Positions 1 to 8,447 of a stretch of 28,588 bases of DNA are shown one piece after another. The DNA lies in IMG/VR virus record IMGVR_UViG_3300009604_002234, positions 1 through 28,588 of that record. One strand, written 5' to 3'. Origin of the DNA: a virus. Under the pieces are notes generated by a model. That model was not told where the DNA came from and did no database searches. It saw nothing but the letters and a program-made list of their open reading frames with translations. The first letter of the stretch is position 1. Each line of letters begins with the position of its first letter. The position numbers were made by a program, and so were the translations under genes.

Positions 1-101
1 ACAGCGTCTGCCGCGGGAGCCGTGTCCACTACACCGGTATCTGGACTCTCCTCTACAGGACTGTTCTCAGATACGGGAATATCGGCCCGTTCAGTAACCA
101 T
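1..101 (-). CDS. Partial late-operon protein, acidic N-terminus only
   Basis: Only the first 33 codons are inside the window. The ATG at 101-99 follows a strong ribosome site (GGAGGTGA, about 5 bases upstream). The peptide starts MVTERADIP and is rich in Glu, Asp, Pro, Ser and Ala, so the N-terminus is probably disordered. It lies downstream of terminase, portal and the giant virion-type protein. In phages this position often holds a scaffold, protease or capsid-associated gene, but that is position alone. A promoter precedes it, so it may be expressed at a higher level than the giant gene. Confidence 0.75.
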   Translation of the reverse strand, partial: MVTERADIPVSENSPVEESPDTGVVDTAPAADA

Positions 102-122
102 AGCTCACCTCCAATGTTCTTC

Positions 123-151
123 AGTATACATAATTGATAAAGTGTGTACAA
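123..151 (-). promoter_or_regulatory. Sigma70-like late promoter
   Basis: On the minus strand, TTGTAC (151-146) and TATACT (128-123) are separated by exactly 17 bases. The predicted start near 116 is about 15 bases before the ATG at 101. It lies in the gap after the giant gene and would give the next late gene its own transcript. Confidence 0.6.
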
Positions 152-158
152 TCATAAA

Positions 159-3100
159 TTAACGGTTTTCAGCTTTCCACTTGTTTCTTGCGTTACGTGA
201 AGCCTTGGCTCTTGCCAGCGTCCCGGTGCTGGAATGGTACTCTACTGCCCTCCGCAACTTGGACTTACTTCCCAGAAGATTACCCAAGTAATCTATGTTT
301 GTATTTCTCAATACGTACTCGTATGCCTCCAGGTCACTCATGCGTAACTGCTTCATAAATGCATTCTGCTGTTCGGTCTGATAGTCTGGGTCGTAGTAGT
401 CTTTACCCTCGCCTTCGTTGCGTCCTATATTGAAGAATTCATTGAGGGCCTTTTCCCCTGGAGTATCACCCTCTCTATACCCCATGCCCGGCCCGTGCTC
501 ATGCATACGGGCTCCCATCTTTTGCTTGCTCATCTCACCTATCTCTTCGTAATATTTATTTACCGCAGCCTTCTCTGACACTCTATTGCCTAGACTAAGG
601 TCTGCCTCAATTTGTTGTAGTTCTGCTTCAAACCTAGATTCTATGTCATCAATAGTCCCGCCCAGTCCGTACCTTTCACGCTTTTCCTTGGCTGCCTTGG
701 TACGTTCAAGCTGTTCCAGGTGCGCCATTTGCCATGGTTCTGCGTTCCTGTATTCAGGCCATCCCAATGCCCTTGCCTCGTCATTAGCGGCGTCAGTGAA
801 GGTTTCTCCAGAGGTTCTTCCCCCTAAGAATTCCGTGCCTACAGCGGTAGCCATTTCCTTACTGAGTATCGGGACCTCTTCCCCCCACATCTCATAGGCT
901 GCCTGTATGGGGAACGGCAGTACTTTAGATTGAGCATAATCTAAAAGCTCTTTGTTAGGCTTCATTCCTTTCCATTCTTCTCCAAAGAATGAGGACATGG
1001 GAACGCCCATAGGGGTGTCCCCTCCCAGATAGTCCATAAGGGAGGACGCCACGGGGGGCTGCCTCATCCTTAACCAGTCATAGATAAATTTACCTGTAAC
1101 AGTGTTCTTCCAGTTATCAGTATCGAGCGGTGCAGCCATGAGTGTCATCATGGATCTCAGTCCACCGCCTATTCCATACCATCTTCCGCCAATCTCGTAA
1201 GAAAGGAATCTCTTACCATTTAAGGGATTGAGCCCCCGTAATAATTCCTCATCACTCTTACCCATGGCCTTACCTATGCCCCAGTATGTTAATGCCCCGC
1301 CTATCAGGGTCTGTCCCAATGCCCTTCTCGCTTCTACACCAACCCTACCACCGGCAAGAGTATTTGAGAATACACCAAACAGGGAACGTGTATACCTCGG
1401 AGAGAAGAACACCCATGCGTTCTCAATCGATCTCTGCGTGGCTGATACACCTAACGCCCTTGAACTGGTAACGCCCAGCATCGTGTCAGTGTAACGCGCA
1501 AGCCTCATTAATTCCTCTTCCAACGCATTCCCTGAAGCCTTCCTTGACGCAGTCTGGGCAAATCCGTCAAACATATACGCCCTGCCCATTCCTATAAAGG
1601 TTTCAAATGACCTCTGGAAAGGCCTTATAGGTGCGCCTACCCTGCTCTGTAAAAGACCGGATTCAAAGAATTCGGAGGTTAGACCCAGGTCTATACCATA
1701 CTTAGATGCAAGCTGTGATTCAGGGCTATACTGTCTCCAGTGCATGTAGAAGTCAGGGTCAATCATTGCCCTGAATGCCCCGTGGACAGCCTTGGACCAC
1801 CTTATAGGGGACCTGAAGAACAATATCGAGCCCTGTATAGTGAACTGTCCAAGATCAAATGCGCCAGCCTGTAACGTCCTCAATAAAGAAGATACACTTC
1901 CGGCGTACTTATTTAATTTCTCAAAATTAGTTAGGTCTGCCCTCTGTAACTTGGGGAGGAATGCCTGCAACTCTTTCCAGTCTTCCTTCCTGAATATGGC
2001 AGGATTCCTCAGTTGGAAGTAGTCATCCGGCATCACTTCCCCTTGCTCAGCCAGCTTCCTCTTTCTAATGACATCCCAGTCTCCCGGGCCAGGCCTGCGT
2101 GCCAGACGGCGGTCTATACCTGAAGGACCCAACGGCCCTGCCTCACCTTTAACCCTCTTGGTTATCCTACTTACAAATACCTCGTCACGTATCATTTTGT
2201 GTATCGCATGTACGTATAACTCAACCTGCTCCAACGGGTCTTTCTTATAGTTAACTCCTCCCTTGACCCCATCTTCCTGCAGATCATAGAATCTCTTTTT
2301 GAGTATGCCTGCCTTGGCCCCTACCTTTCCACGCGCGGCTGTATACTTGCCCTTGGTCTCTATCCACCTGGGCCAGTAGCGCATACCCTGTCCCATTTCA
2401 AGCTTGGGGAATTCTTTGCCTGTGCTCTTCTCATATAGCCTTACCATGTCGTCAAGTAATTCATGCCCTGCTTCTATCCATTCCCTCTGTTCCCGTGTAA
2501 GGAAAGGCGCATACTTATTCATGTCTTGAGCCACGTCACCGAACTCGACCCTTCTCTTATCAAGGAGCGTGATCTTGCCGTCATCGCCTATTACCTTTTT
2601 AAAGGGGCTGCGTGCGAGTGCGGATAGTCTCTGGGAGGCCTGAGCCCCCTGGAACTCTTCAAGGAGCATATATCCCAGTCCTTCCATCCTGATCGGGGAC
2701 CGTTCAATTATTGCTGATGGATTGGAAGAATTGATCAGCGTTCTCAAGAATGCCCCTAATCCTACTGTTCTACCTTTAATGGTTGTGTCAGGCAGTGCGG
2801 CTAATTGATTGGAAAGCCTGCGTAACAAGTCTCTTGCATTATTGCCACGAACATTTGCGTCGAGAAGCTTATTCACGAAATTAGAACCCATTTCAGAGCG
2901 TATCCCATCAGATGAGTCCATTGAATCTATAATGCCCCCTCTTCTTCCGCCATATCCTCCGCCCCACTGGCCTCTTTCCCGGAATTCATTCAGGATATTC
3001 CTCCCTGTCCTATTCAGGGCAGTACCTGTATCTCCCAGTATATTACTGAGGCGGGGCATGCGGATAGGTAAGGGTCGCTGCATCCCTGTGCGTGCTCCAC

Positions 3101-6100
3101 GGGATTGTATACCAGCTCTTTCTGCCTGCAGGGCGCCACCAGGGACAGCAGCCCGTGCGGTGGTGATGGGGGCTTCTCTAGTAGTTTGCCCTGGTCTTTT
3201 TACTAGTGCCTCTACAGGAATGTCTCCTGCGTGAATATATCCACCAGATGCTTCAGCCACATTAGATAGATTTAACTTAGAGGCATCTACAATAAATGGA
3301 TCATTGGGGTTTGCCGTTCTCTCTAACCATACTACCTTTTGTTCAGCACCTTCTTTGAAGAACTGCCTAGATAATTCCACTCCTTCAGGGGACTTAGGCA
3401 TTAGGTAAGCCCGTATACCACCTGATTCGGTAGGTTGTATTGGTCCTAGAGTGGGGTCAGTAGGTGGTGGCCTATGACTCCAATACCGTTTTATGGGACG
3501 ACTAGATACAAGCAGGGATTCAAGTTCTGGCCTAATTAATAAACTATCTTCTATATTTACATCTTTAGGTTGAAGAACTTCATTAGCATCCCATCTTTGT
3601 ACAGTCTTAGGAAAAACCGTGTCGGGAACGACTGCCCCAGCAGCCCGTGTGACGGGAACGACTGCCCCAGCAGCCCGTGCGGTGGGTACGACTGCCTCTT
3701 TAGCGGATGCGGCTGTGGTAGGCCTTACCTCCCCAAACTGTTCAATGGCCTTGCGATTCCAAACCACACCTTGGGGTGTGTCTCCCATCATGTGACCTTG
3801 GACTAGCGCACCATCAAACCCTTGTTCTTTCAAGGCAGCGACTGCATCTGCGCGACGAGCAGAAGGCACGCCTGAGATATCAGCAAACCTACCCCGCAAT
3901 ACTATTGGAACCTCAGCAGGAGGCCTCGCCTGCTCTATGCCTATTCGGGATAGAAAATCAGGCTTCCAGAAAGAAACATTGAAAGGCTGGTCGGCTATTT
4001 GCACCACCCCACCCGTGAAATCAGGCCGTTCCTTAAACTCCCTTATATACCGAAGCCCATACTCCTCCTCGCTCTCTGTTATATATCGAGTGCGACGGAG
4101 TTGGCGAATCTCTTGCTCTAAGGATTCGCTAAGGCTGGTACGTTGAGCTTGGCTAAGTTCTCGTAAGAAGTTCCACTTAGCAGTAGCGCGGCCCGTCCAT
4201 AACTGAGGAGCATTTGAAAAATAAATACCGGCTATACCCAAGTCCCCTACCAGTCCGGGATCGCGTGTTTGACTGATATCTCCGCCTACTCGTAATATCT
4301 CTTCAAGGCGAGAAGGGTCACTTGTGACATGGATCGACCGTAGTTGCCCGCCTTCTACGACCGCTACGTTGCCAATCCTCTGTGTCTCAGGTGTAGCTAG
4401 AATCTCAACTGCGCCTTCTGGCAGAGCGCCAGCCCGTGCGGTGGTGATAGGGGCTTCGGCAACCTGCCTAGCGGCTATGCCTCCTGCTGCTTCCCTCTGG
4501 TAGGTACGGGTCGCCTTGGGCATCGTGGCTGACATATCTACCAGTGGCTGTAAGAATCCCCTGGTAATTATGCCGTGTATACCGTTACCGAATATAGTAT
4601 CGGTAAGTTCGTTAGTTGTCTTAGGAACACGGTAACTATCAGGAAGCCCCATGTAGATTCTCTGCATCTCGGGTGTCATGTCTATGACAATGCCGTATTC
4701 AAAACCCCTGCCTTGAGGGTCAGGTAGTATAATACGCTTCTTGCCGCTTACCGTAAGTGTCGGGCCTACACGGCCTGCCTGCCTTGCGTTATGGCTTCCC
4801 CGAAACATAGCCCCTGTAGTTATTATGGGTTCATTGGCAGATAGTTTGCCTTTATTAATAGAGGCTATTATCCTTGCTTTTTCTTCATTCCACCTAGGTA
4901 CATCTTTTACCAGCTTACCTGCGCCTGCAGATTTCGCTGCTTCTATTTGGTATCTCAGGGAAGTATACCAGTCTGTGCCTCCTATCCTTTCCGGTAATCC
5001 AGGAAGCTCGGGGTACTTCCAAAACCCGAACTCATCCTTCTTACCGCGTACTGCCCTGAGGATCAACCTTTTTCTATCCTGTGAACCCCCGTAGTCAGCC
5101 GCGTTATAGACTCCCATATCCCACTTGTAGCCTAGCTCATCTAGCGTATCTGTGATTATGTTGAGCAGGGCAGCCCTTTTTTCAGGCGTTTCAGACCATA
5201 CGCCTTTAACCCTATCAACATATCCGCCATACGCAGGTACATTTTCCAATGAGAATGTAGCAGGCATACCCGTGCGTAAATTCCTCGCAACTGACATGGC
5301 AATAGCACGGTCATTTTCATTCACTATCTTTTCAATATTGTGTAGAGAGCTATTAGGATGAGCCCTTGAAAATCTCTTACATTCAGGGGAAGCATGATAG
5401 TGGGTTGCCCCGGAATTTTCAAATCCGAATGCTTGCCTCATATCGGCAATATCCCTGGGTTCAATGTTTGTTTTCCAGATCTTATTAAATAACGCGACTA
5501 TCTCTGGGCTATACTCGTCTACATGTACAAGGTCATAGCTACCAATATGTAGCGCACCCAGGAATGTGCCGCCGCCTGTCATTGAATCTGCCACCTTGGC
5601 AACAGGCTCAGCAATAAATATCTTATGTAACCTATCCAGAACTTCAGGATCATCAACATTGAATCCCTGTGCTCCCATGAACTCTTTGAAGTATTTAATA
5701 GAGCCTGTCTCTAGCTCTTTAGGCCCTATGGTGTCCAATATAGCAGGGATATAATCCTCACGGGACGCGTTCATAACCCGCTGTTTCAACTCTTCCGGCG
5801 TAGGTTTTGGATACCTTTTCTTGAACCACTCTGAATTTTTGCCGTATAGCTCGTCTATACGTTTTCTCGCAGCTACCGAGGCAGCTGATATTTCAGGACT
5901 GTCAGGGCGTACTAGCCTTCCCCAGTCTGCTTCCTGTCGGGTTACTGCCTTTTCTGCTGCATCCCTGGCTGCCTGTGTAGGGCGTACTATATATTTCTGC
6001 ATACCTGTCCCGGTGAGGAAGGAAGACTGGGGATGCTCAGTTAAGTGTCCAAGTCCAAGATTTGACAGTCTCCTGGCCTTATCGGCAGCCTGTGCTTTTT

Positions 6101-7145
6101 TAATAGCGCTGGTTGTCCTCAATGCCTTGCTAGCTGTACCCCAGCCTGCGGTTAGCGCCAAGTCTAAAGGAAGAGTCCATAGTGCCTGTTGCCACCACGG
6201 CATCTCCCGGTACTGTTCTTGTGCTCTCTCAGTCGTTTCGCCGTAATCGAGGAAGCTTCCGCTGCCAGGGGTAACAAAGTCTTTAAATGCCTGCGCGGTT
6301 GCCCTCGATTCTTCGCTTATACCCCCTCTTTTTCCCATGCCTGCCCCAACGCCTTCGGCAACTAGTTTGGCAGCCCCACCAAGTGTTTCAAATAATTCTA
6401 TAGCTTCTACAAATGGCTTCTTTGCTGCCGCCTTTACCTTTAGCGGTTCTGATACCGGCAACTTGGATACCCTTAGTGCGTTAGGAAGCCTATCTAATAA
6501 CTCCTGGTTATATCTCTCCCAGTCCTTCTCGGTAGGATTCTTGGGTAGCGGGGTAAAGTCCCTGGGAAGATTGATCTTATTACTTATGAATATATTTTCT
6601 ATTTCATACTTTGCTATTTGCGCAGGAGAAGCAGTCTCTCGCCACCGGGTATATTCATCTTGCAGAGCCTTTTCTTTTTGCTCACGGAGATTGTACTCCT
6701 CCAATTTTTTCTGCTCAGCCATCCTCTTAGACCATAGATGTTCTGGACCCGGTATTTCCCCGGGCTTAGGGTACAGTTCTTGGGCAGATTTATATATGGG
6801 CAGAGGCGGCCCACCCGGCGTTAACGCATCTGTCAGCGCCTGTTCCTGACCTGGGTACAAGGGTGCAATTGGAGGTGGTGGTGCAGCTGGAGGCGGTGCT
6901 GTTAACGCAGCCTCCAACCCCTGTTCTTGACCCCAAGCAGCGCCTGAAACAGAGAGAGGTTTGATCATACCCCTAGCTATAGCAGCATTCATGGCATTAA
7001 ACTGAGCAGGCATAGACTGAGTTGGCGTAGGCGGGCCTGATTCCTCAGGCTTAGAGAGGTAAACCCCCTTGCCTATCGGTTTTATCCGGCGCACGAACTT
7101 CATAAATGGATTAAAATCTAATCCACTACCTGAGCCTAGTACCAT
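159..7145 (-). CDS. Giant polyvalent virion-type protein with embedded C5-cytosine methyltransferase and ART-like modules
   Basis: 2,328 residues, starting at ATG 7145 behind an AGGAT site. Residues 1-500 are Pro-rich then helical; GQEQxLxxALT occurs twice (about 73-109). Residues about 515-870 carry C5-methyltransferase motifs: motif I near 520-529, catalytic-type Cys589 in ASPEC, ENVP at 634-637, QDRKR at 689-693, GPTLT at 794-798 and GNG at 853-855. Residues about 936-1141 resemble a phage ADP-ribosyltransferase fold (IHVTSD, GIYFSN, GFDGALVQ). Residues about 1181-1317 form a second toxin-like block ending GYIHAGDIPVEAL. The C-terminal part (about 1360-2328) is helix-rich, with hydrophobic stretches near 1765-1777 and 1940-1957, like large polyvalent-protein-associated regions. 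Such fusions are known in phages and conjugative elements as proteins that enter the cell with the DNA. Activity of each module is inferred, not shown. Confidence 0.85.
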   Translation of the reverse strand: MVLGSGSGLDFNPFMKFVRRIKPIGKGVYLSKPEESGPPTPTQSMPAQFNAMNAAIARGMIKPLSVSGAAWGQEQGLEAALTAPPPAAPPPPIAPLYPGQEQALTDALTPGGPPLPIYKSAQELYPKPGEIPGPEHLWSKRMAEQKKLEEYNLREQKEKALQDEYTRWRETASPAQIAKYEIENIFISNKINLPRDFTPLPKNPTEKDWERYNQELLDRLPNALRVSKLPVSEPLKVKAAAKKPFVEAIELFETLGGAAKLVAEGVGAGMGKRGGISEESRATAQAFKDFVTPGSGSFLDYGETTERAQEQYREMPWWQQALWTLPLDLALTAGWGTASKALRTTSAIKKAQAADKARRLSNLGLGHLTEHPQSSFLTGTGMQKYIVRPTQAARDAAEKAVTRQEADWGRLVRPDSPEISAASVAARKRIDELYGKNSEWFKKRYPKPTPEELKQRVMNASREDYIPAILDTIGPKELETGSIKYFKEFMGAQGFNVDDPEVLDRLHKIFIAEPVAKVADSMTGGGTFLGALHIGSYDLVHVDEYSPEIVALFNKIWKTNIEPRDIADMRQAFGFENSGATHYHASPECKRFSRAHPNSSLHNIEKIVNENDRAIAMSVARNLRTGMPATFSLENVPAYGGYVDRVKGVWSETPEKRAALLNIITDTLDELGYKWDMGVYNAADYGGSQDRKRLILRAVRGKKDEFGFWKYPELPGLPERIGGTDWYTSLRYQIEAAKSAGAGKLVKDVPRWNEEKARIIASINKGKLSANEPIITTGAMFRGSHNARQAGRVGPTLTVSGKKRIILPDPQGRGFEYGIVIDMTPEMQRIYMGLPDSYRVPKTTNELTDTIFGNGIHGIITRGFLQPLVDMSATMPKATRTYQREAAGGIAARQVAEAPITTARAGALPEGAVEILATPETQRIGNVAVVEGGQLRSIHVTSDPSRLEEILRVGGDISQTRDPGLVGDLGIAGIYFSNAPQLWTGRATAKWNFLRELSQAQRTSLSESLEQEIRQLRRTRYITESEEEYGLRYIREFKERPDFTGGVVQIADQPFNVSFWKPDFLSRIGIEQARPPAEVPIVLRGRFADISGVPSARRADAVAALKEQGFDGALVQGHMMGDTPQGVVWNRKAIEQFGEVRPTTAASAKEAVVPTARAAGAVVPVTRAAGAVVPDTVFPKTVQRWDANEVLQPKDVNIEDSLLIRPELESLLVSSRPIKRYWSHRPPPTDPTLGPIQPTESGGIRAYLMPKSPEGVELSRQFFKEGAEQKVVWLERTANPNDPFIVDASKLNLSNVAEASGGYIHAGDIPVEALVKRPGQTTREAPITTARAAVPGGALQAERAGIQSRGARTGMQRPLPIRMPRLSNILGDTGTALNRTGRNILNEFRERGQWGGGYGGRRGGIIDSMDSSDGIRSEMGSNFVNKLLDANVRGNNARDLLRRLSNQLAALPDTTIKGRTVGLGAFLRTLINSSNPSAIIERSPIRMEGLGYMLLEEFQGAQASQRLSALARSPFKKVIGDDGKITLLDKRRVEFGDVAQDMNKYAPFLTREQREWIEAGHELLDDMVRLYEKSTGKEFPKLEMGQGMRYWPRWIETKGKYTAARGKVGAKAGILKKRFYDLQEDGVKGGVNYKKDPLEQVELYVHAIHKMIRDEVFVSRITKRVKGEAGPLGPSGIDRRLARRPGPGDWDVIRKRKLAEQGEVMPDDYFQLRNPAIFRKEDWKELQAFLPKLQRADLTNFEKLNKYAGSVSSLLRTLQAGAFDLGQFTIQGSILFFRSPIRWSKAVHGAFRAMIDPDFYMHWRQYSPESQLASKYGIDLGLTSEFFESGLLQSRVGAPIRPFQRSFETFIGMGRAYMFDGFAQTASRKASGNALEEELMRLARYTDTMLGVTSSRALGVSATQRSIENAWVFFSPRYTRSLFGVFSNTLAGGRVGVEARRALGQTLIGGALTYWGIGKAMGKSDEELLRGLNPLNGKRFLSYEIGGRWYGIGGGLRSMMTLMAAPLDTDNWKNTVTGKFIYDWLRMRQPPVASSLMDYLGGDTPMGVPMSSFFGEEWKGMKPNKELLDYAQSKVLPFPIQAAYEMWGEEVPILSKEMATAVGTEFLGGRTSGETFTDAANDEARALGWPEYRNAEPWQMAHLEQLERTKAAKEKRERYGLGGTIDDIESRFEAELQQIEADLSLGNRVSEKAAVNKYYEEIGEMSKQKMGARMHEHGPGMGYREGDTPGEKALNEFFNIGRNEGEGKDYYDPDYQTEQQNAFMKQLRMSDLEAYEYVLRNTNIDYLGNLLGSKSKLRRAVEYHSSTGTLARAKASRNARNKWKAENR
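3135..3176. repeat. Dispersed linker repeat, copy A
   Basis: Encodes EAPITTARAAVPGG at residues 1324-1337, just after the second toxin-like block. About 27 bases here match the repeat at 4413-4457 with one mismatch in the stretch I compared by eye. Confidence 0.75.
3624..3696. repeat. 30-bp tandem repeat encoding RAAGAVVP-type linker
   Basis: Two 30-bp units (3624-3653 and 3654-3683) differ at about three bases, followed by 13 bases of a third. Read on the minus strand they give TARAAGAVVP-VTRAAGAVVP. The unit sits exactly between the two ART-like blocks of the giant protein and shares its core with the linkers at 3135-3176 and 4413-4457. Confidence 0.85.
4413..4457. repeat. Dispersed linker repeat, copy B
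   Basis: Encodes EAPITTARAGALPEG at residues 897-911, between the methyltransferase domain and the first ART-like block. It matches the copy at 3135-3176 and shares the core cagcccgtgcggtgg with the tandem repeat at 3624-3696. Confidence 0.75.
4536..5603 (-). other. C5-cytosine methyltransferase domain inside the giant protein
   Basis: This stretch encodes roughly residues 515-870. All main motifs appear in canonical order: I (DSMTGGGTFLG), II-like acidic HVDEYSP, IV (SPEC, Cys589), VI (ENVP), VIII (QDRKRLIL), IX (RVGPTLT) and X (GNGIHG). The residue before the catalytic Cys is Glu rather than the usual Pro; similar SPxC variants occur in phage enzymes from general knowledge. The region between VIII and IX (about 700-790) would be the target-recognition domain. 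Nothing in the motifs suggests it is dead. Confidence 0.85.
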
Positions 7146-7154
7146 AATATTATC

Positions 7155-7559
7155 CTAGTAATATATCTGTCTTGTAGACGGGCTGAATCTGCCGGTTGTC
7201 CTACCTGCCTGTTGCGGAGTAAGTGCCGCATACCTCTGGGTAAACGGATCAGACGCAAGGTAGTCCTGGAACTTAGCCGTGGGGTCCTGACCCGCGCGTA
7301 TCTGTTCTCCCAGTCCTCCAAGGTAGTCACTCCATACGTTCTCGAACTGCCCCTGTAGGTATCTTCTTTCGCCCGGTCTCTGAACACCTGTCATCATCGG
7401 GTTACTGTAATATGCCAGTTCAGGGCTTTCCTCAAGCCACTCCAGGTATGGATTTTCTAATATCCCAGTCGAATATTGCTGGTAACCTGGGTTATATGAA
7501 TAGGCAGAGGGAGCTGCGCCTTGTCCTGTCTCTTGTGGGTTATACCATTTTTGAGTCAT
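7155..7559 (-). CDS. Small Tyr/Pro/Gly-rich virion-type protein
   Basis: 134 residues with ribosome site AGGAG before the ATG at 7559. No family is recognised. The N-terminal half is rich in Tyr, Pro, Gly and Gln (for example NPGYQQYSTG), the C-terminal half is helical (about residues 65-110), and it ends SPSTRQIYY. The stop is 9 bases before the start of the giant gene, so the two are co-translated. Its style resembles the upstream 290-residue protein, which also has an ANPGY motif. By position it is probably a minor virion or ejected protein. It shows no signal peptide or membrane segment. Confidence 0.75.
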   Translation of the reverse strand: MTQKWYNPQETGQGAAPSAYSYNPGYQQYSTGILENPYLEWLEESPELAYYSNPMMTGVQRPGERRYLQGQFENVWSDYLGGLGEQIRAGQDPTAKFQDYLASDPFTQRYAALTPQQAGRTTGRFSPSTRQIYY

Positions 7560-7572
7560 GTATTACTCCTGA

Positions 7573-8445
7573 TTAACCTTGATAGAATTCGTCTTCCAGT
7601 GGGTTAAAGCCCTCTGGTGCAGGAGTACCCGCAGGTGTTGTTCCCCAAGGAGTCACGGCGGCATTCACTGGCATAGTTATATCTCCCGTCGTAGAAGCTC
7701 CTGGTACCCATCCTTGCTCACCCATTACTTGACCAGGGGGAGGAGGAGGAGGAGGAGGGGCAGGGGCAGTCCAAGCGGCAAATTGCCCCATGTCGTTTAC
7801 TCTTGGCATGTAGCCTGGGTTAGCCGAGTACTGCGAGGCAAACTGCCTTAGCATCTCACCTGCCGCCATCTCTGGGTTAGCTGCCTGCCACTGGTCAATT
7901 CCCCTGCTTATACCGGGCTGTATTGCCCTGCGCATTATAGGATTACGGCCTGCCATCATTGCCCCTGACATTATATCCCTTGTCTCACCAGGGGTAATGG
8001 TAGAAAGATAATCATATGCCGGGCCTGATACGCTTTGGCCCCATAGGTTTTCAGAGGCAAGTTCGCCTATTCTTCCCAGCGCAGACCCCCATTGTCCAGA
8101 TGTCCACGGGGTGTATCCCCCGGCGCCAGGCTGGCTATACCCAGTCCCTGCGGCCCAGGGTTGGTATACACCTGGTGATGCCTCAGGAGCGGTAAATTGC
8201 AGAGGAGACTTAATAAAATCAGAATATGAACCCAGGTCTCCGTAACCTCCTATTGATGTAGGGGCTGCGGCAAGCATGTACCTGCCCTGTAATGCCCTAT
8301 CCCTATCTTGCAAAATATTTCTTGCAAAAGGAGAGTACATATTAAATTGAGGCCCTGCCATATACTGGTTATATAGCCGCTGCCTTCCTTCTTGTGTGCC
8401 GCTTAATGTATCCTGCCACGGCCCTACCCATGGATTCTCTGCCAT
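7573..8445 (-). CDS. Gly/Pro/Ala-rich virion-type protein with polyproline run
   Basis: 290 residues; the ATG at 8445 follows AAGGAGGA. No family is recognised. The protein is low in Lys and rich in Gly, Pro, Ala, Tyr and Trp. Around residues 228-238 is a run of about eight prolines, encoded by a GGA-type microsatellite (about 7737-7757) that could change length by slippage. Its start lies 2 bases after the stop of the preceding gene, and 13 bases separate it from the next, so it belongs to the late operon. A structural or internal virion role is inferred from position only. Confidence 0.75.
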   Translation of the reverse strand: MAENPWVGPWQDTLSGTQEGRQRLYNQYMAGPQFNMYSPFARNILQDRDRALQGRYMLAAAPTSIGGYGDLGSYSDFIKSPLQFTAPEASPGVYQPWAAGTGYSQPGAGGYTPWTSGQWGSALGRIGELASENLWGQSVSGPAYDYLSTITPGETRDIMSGAMMAGRNPIMRRAIQPGISRGIDQWQAANPEMAAGEMLRQFASQYSANPGYMPRVNDMGQFAAWTAPAPPPPPPPPGQVMGEQGWVPGASTTGDITMPVNAAVTPWGTTPAGTPAPEGFNPLEDEFYQG

Positions 8446-8447
8446 AT

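Noticed and set aside
586-6849. Several 60-170 codon plus-strand ORFs opposite the giant gene
   Set aside because: No ribosome sites or recognisable domains, and the minus-strand frame carries clear motifs over the same bases.
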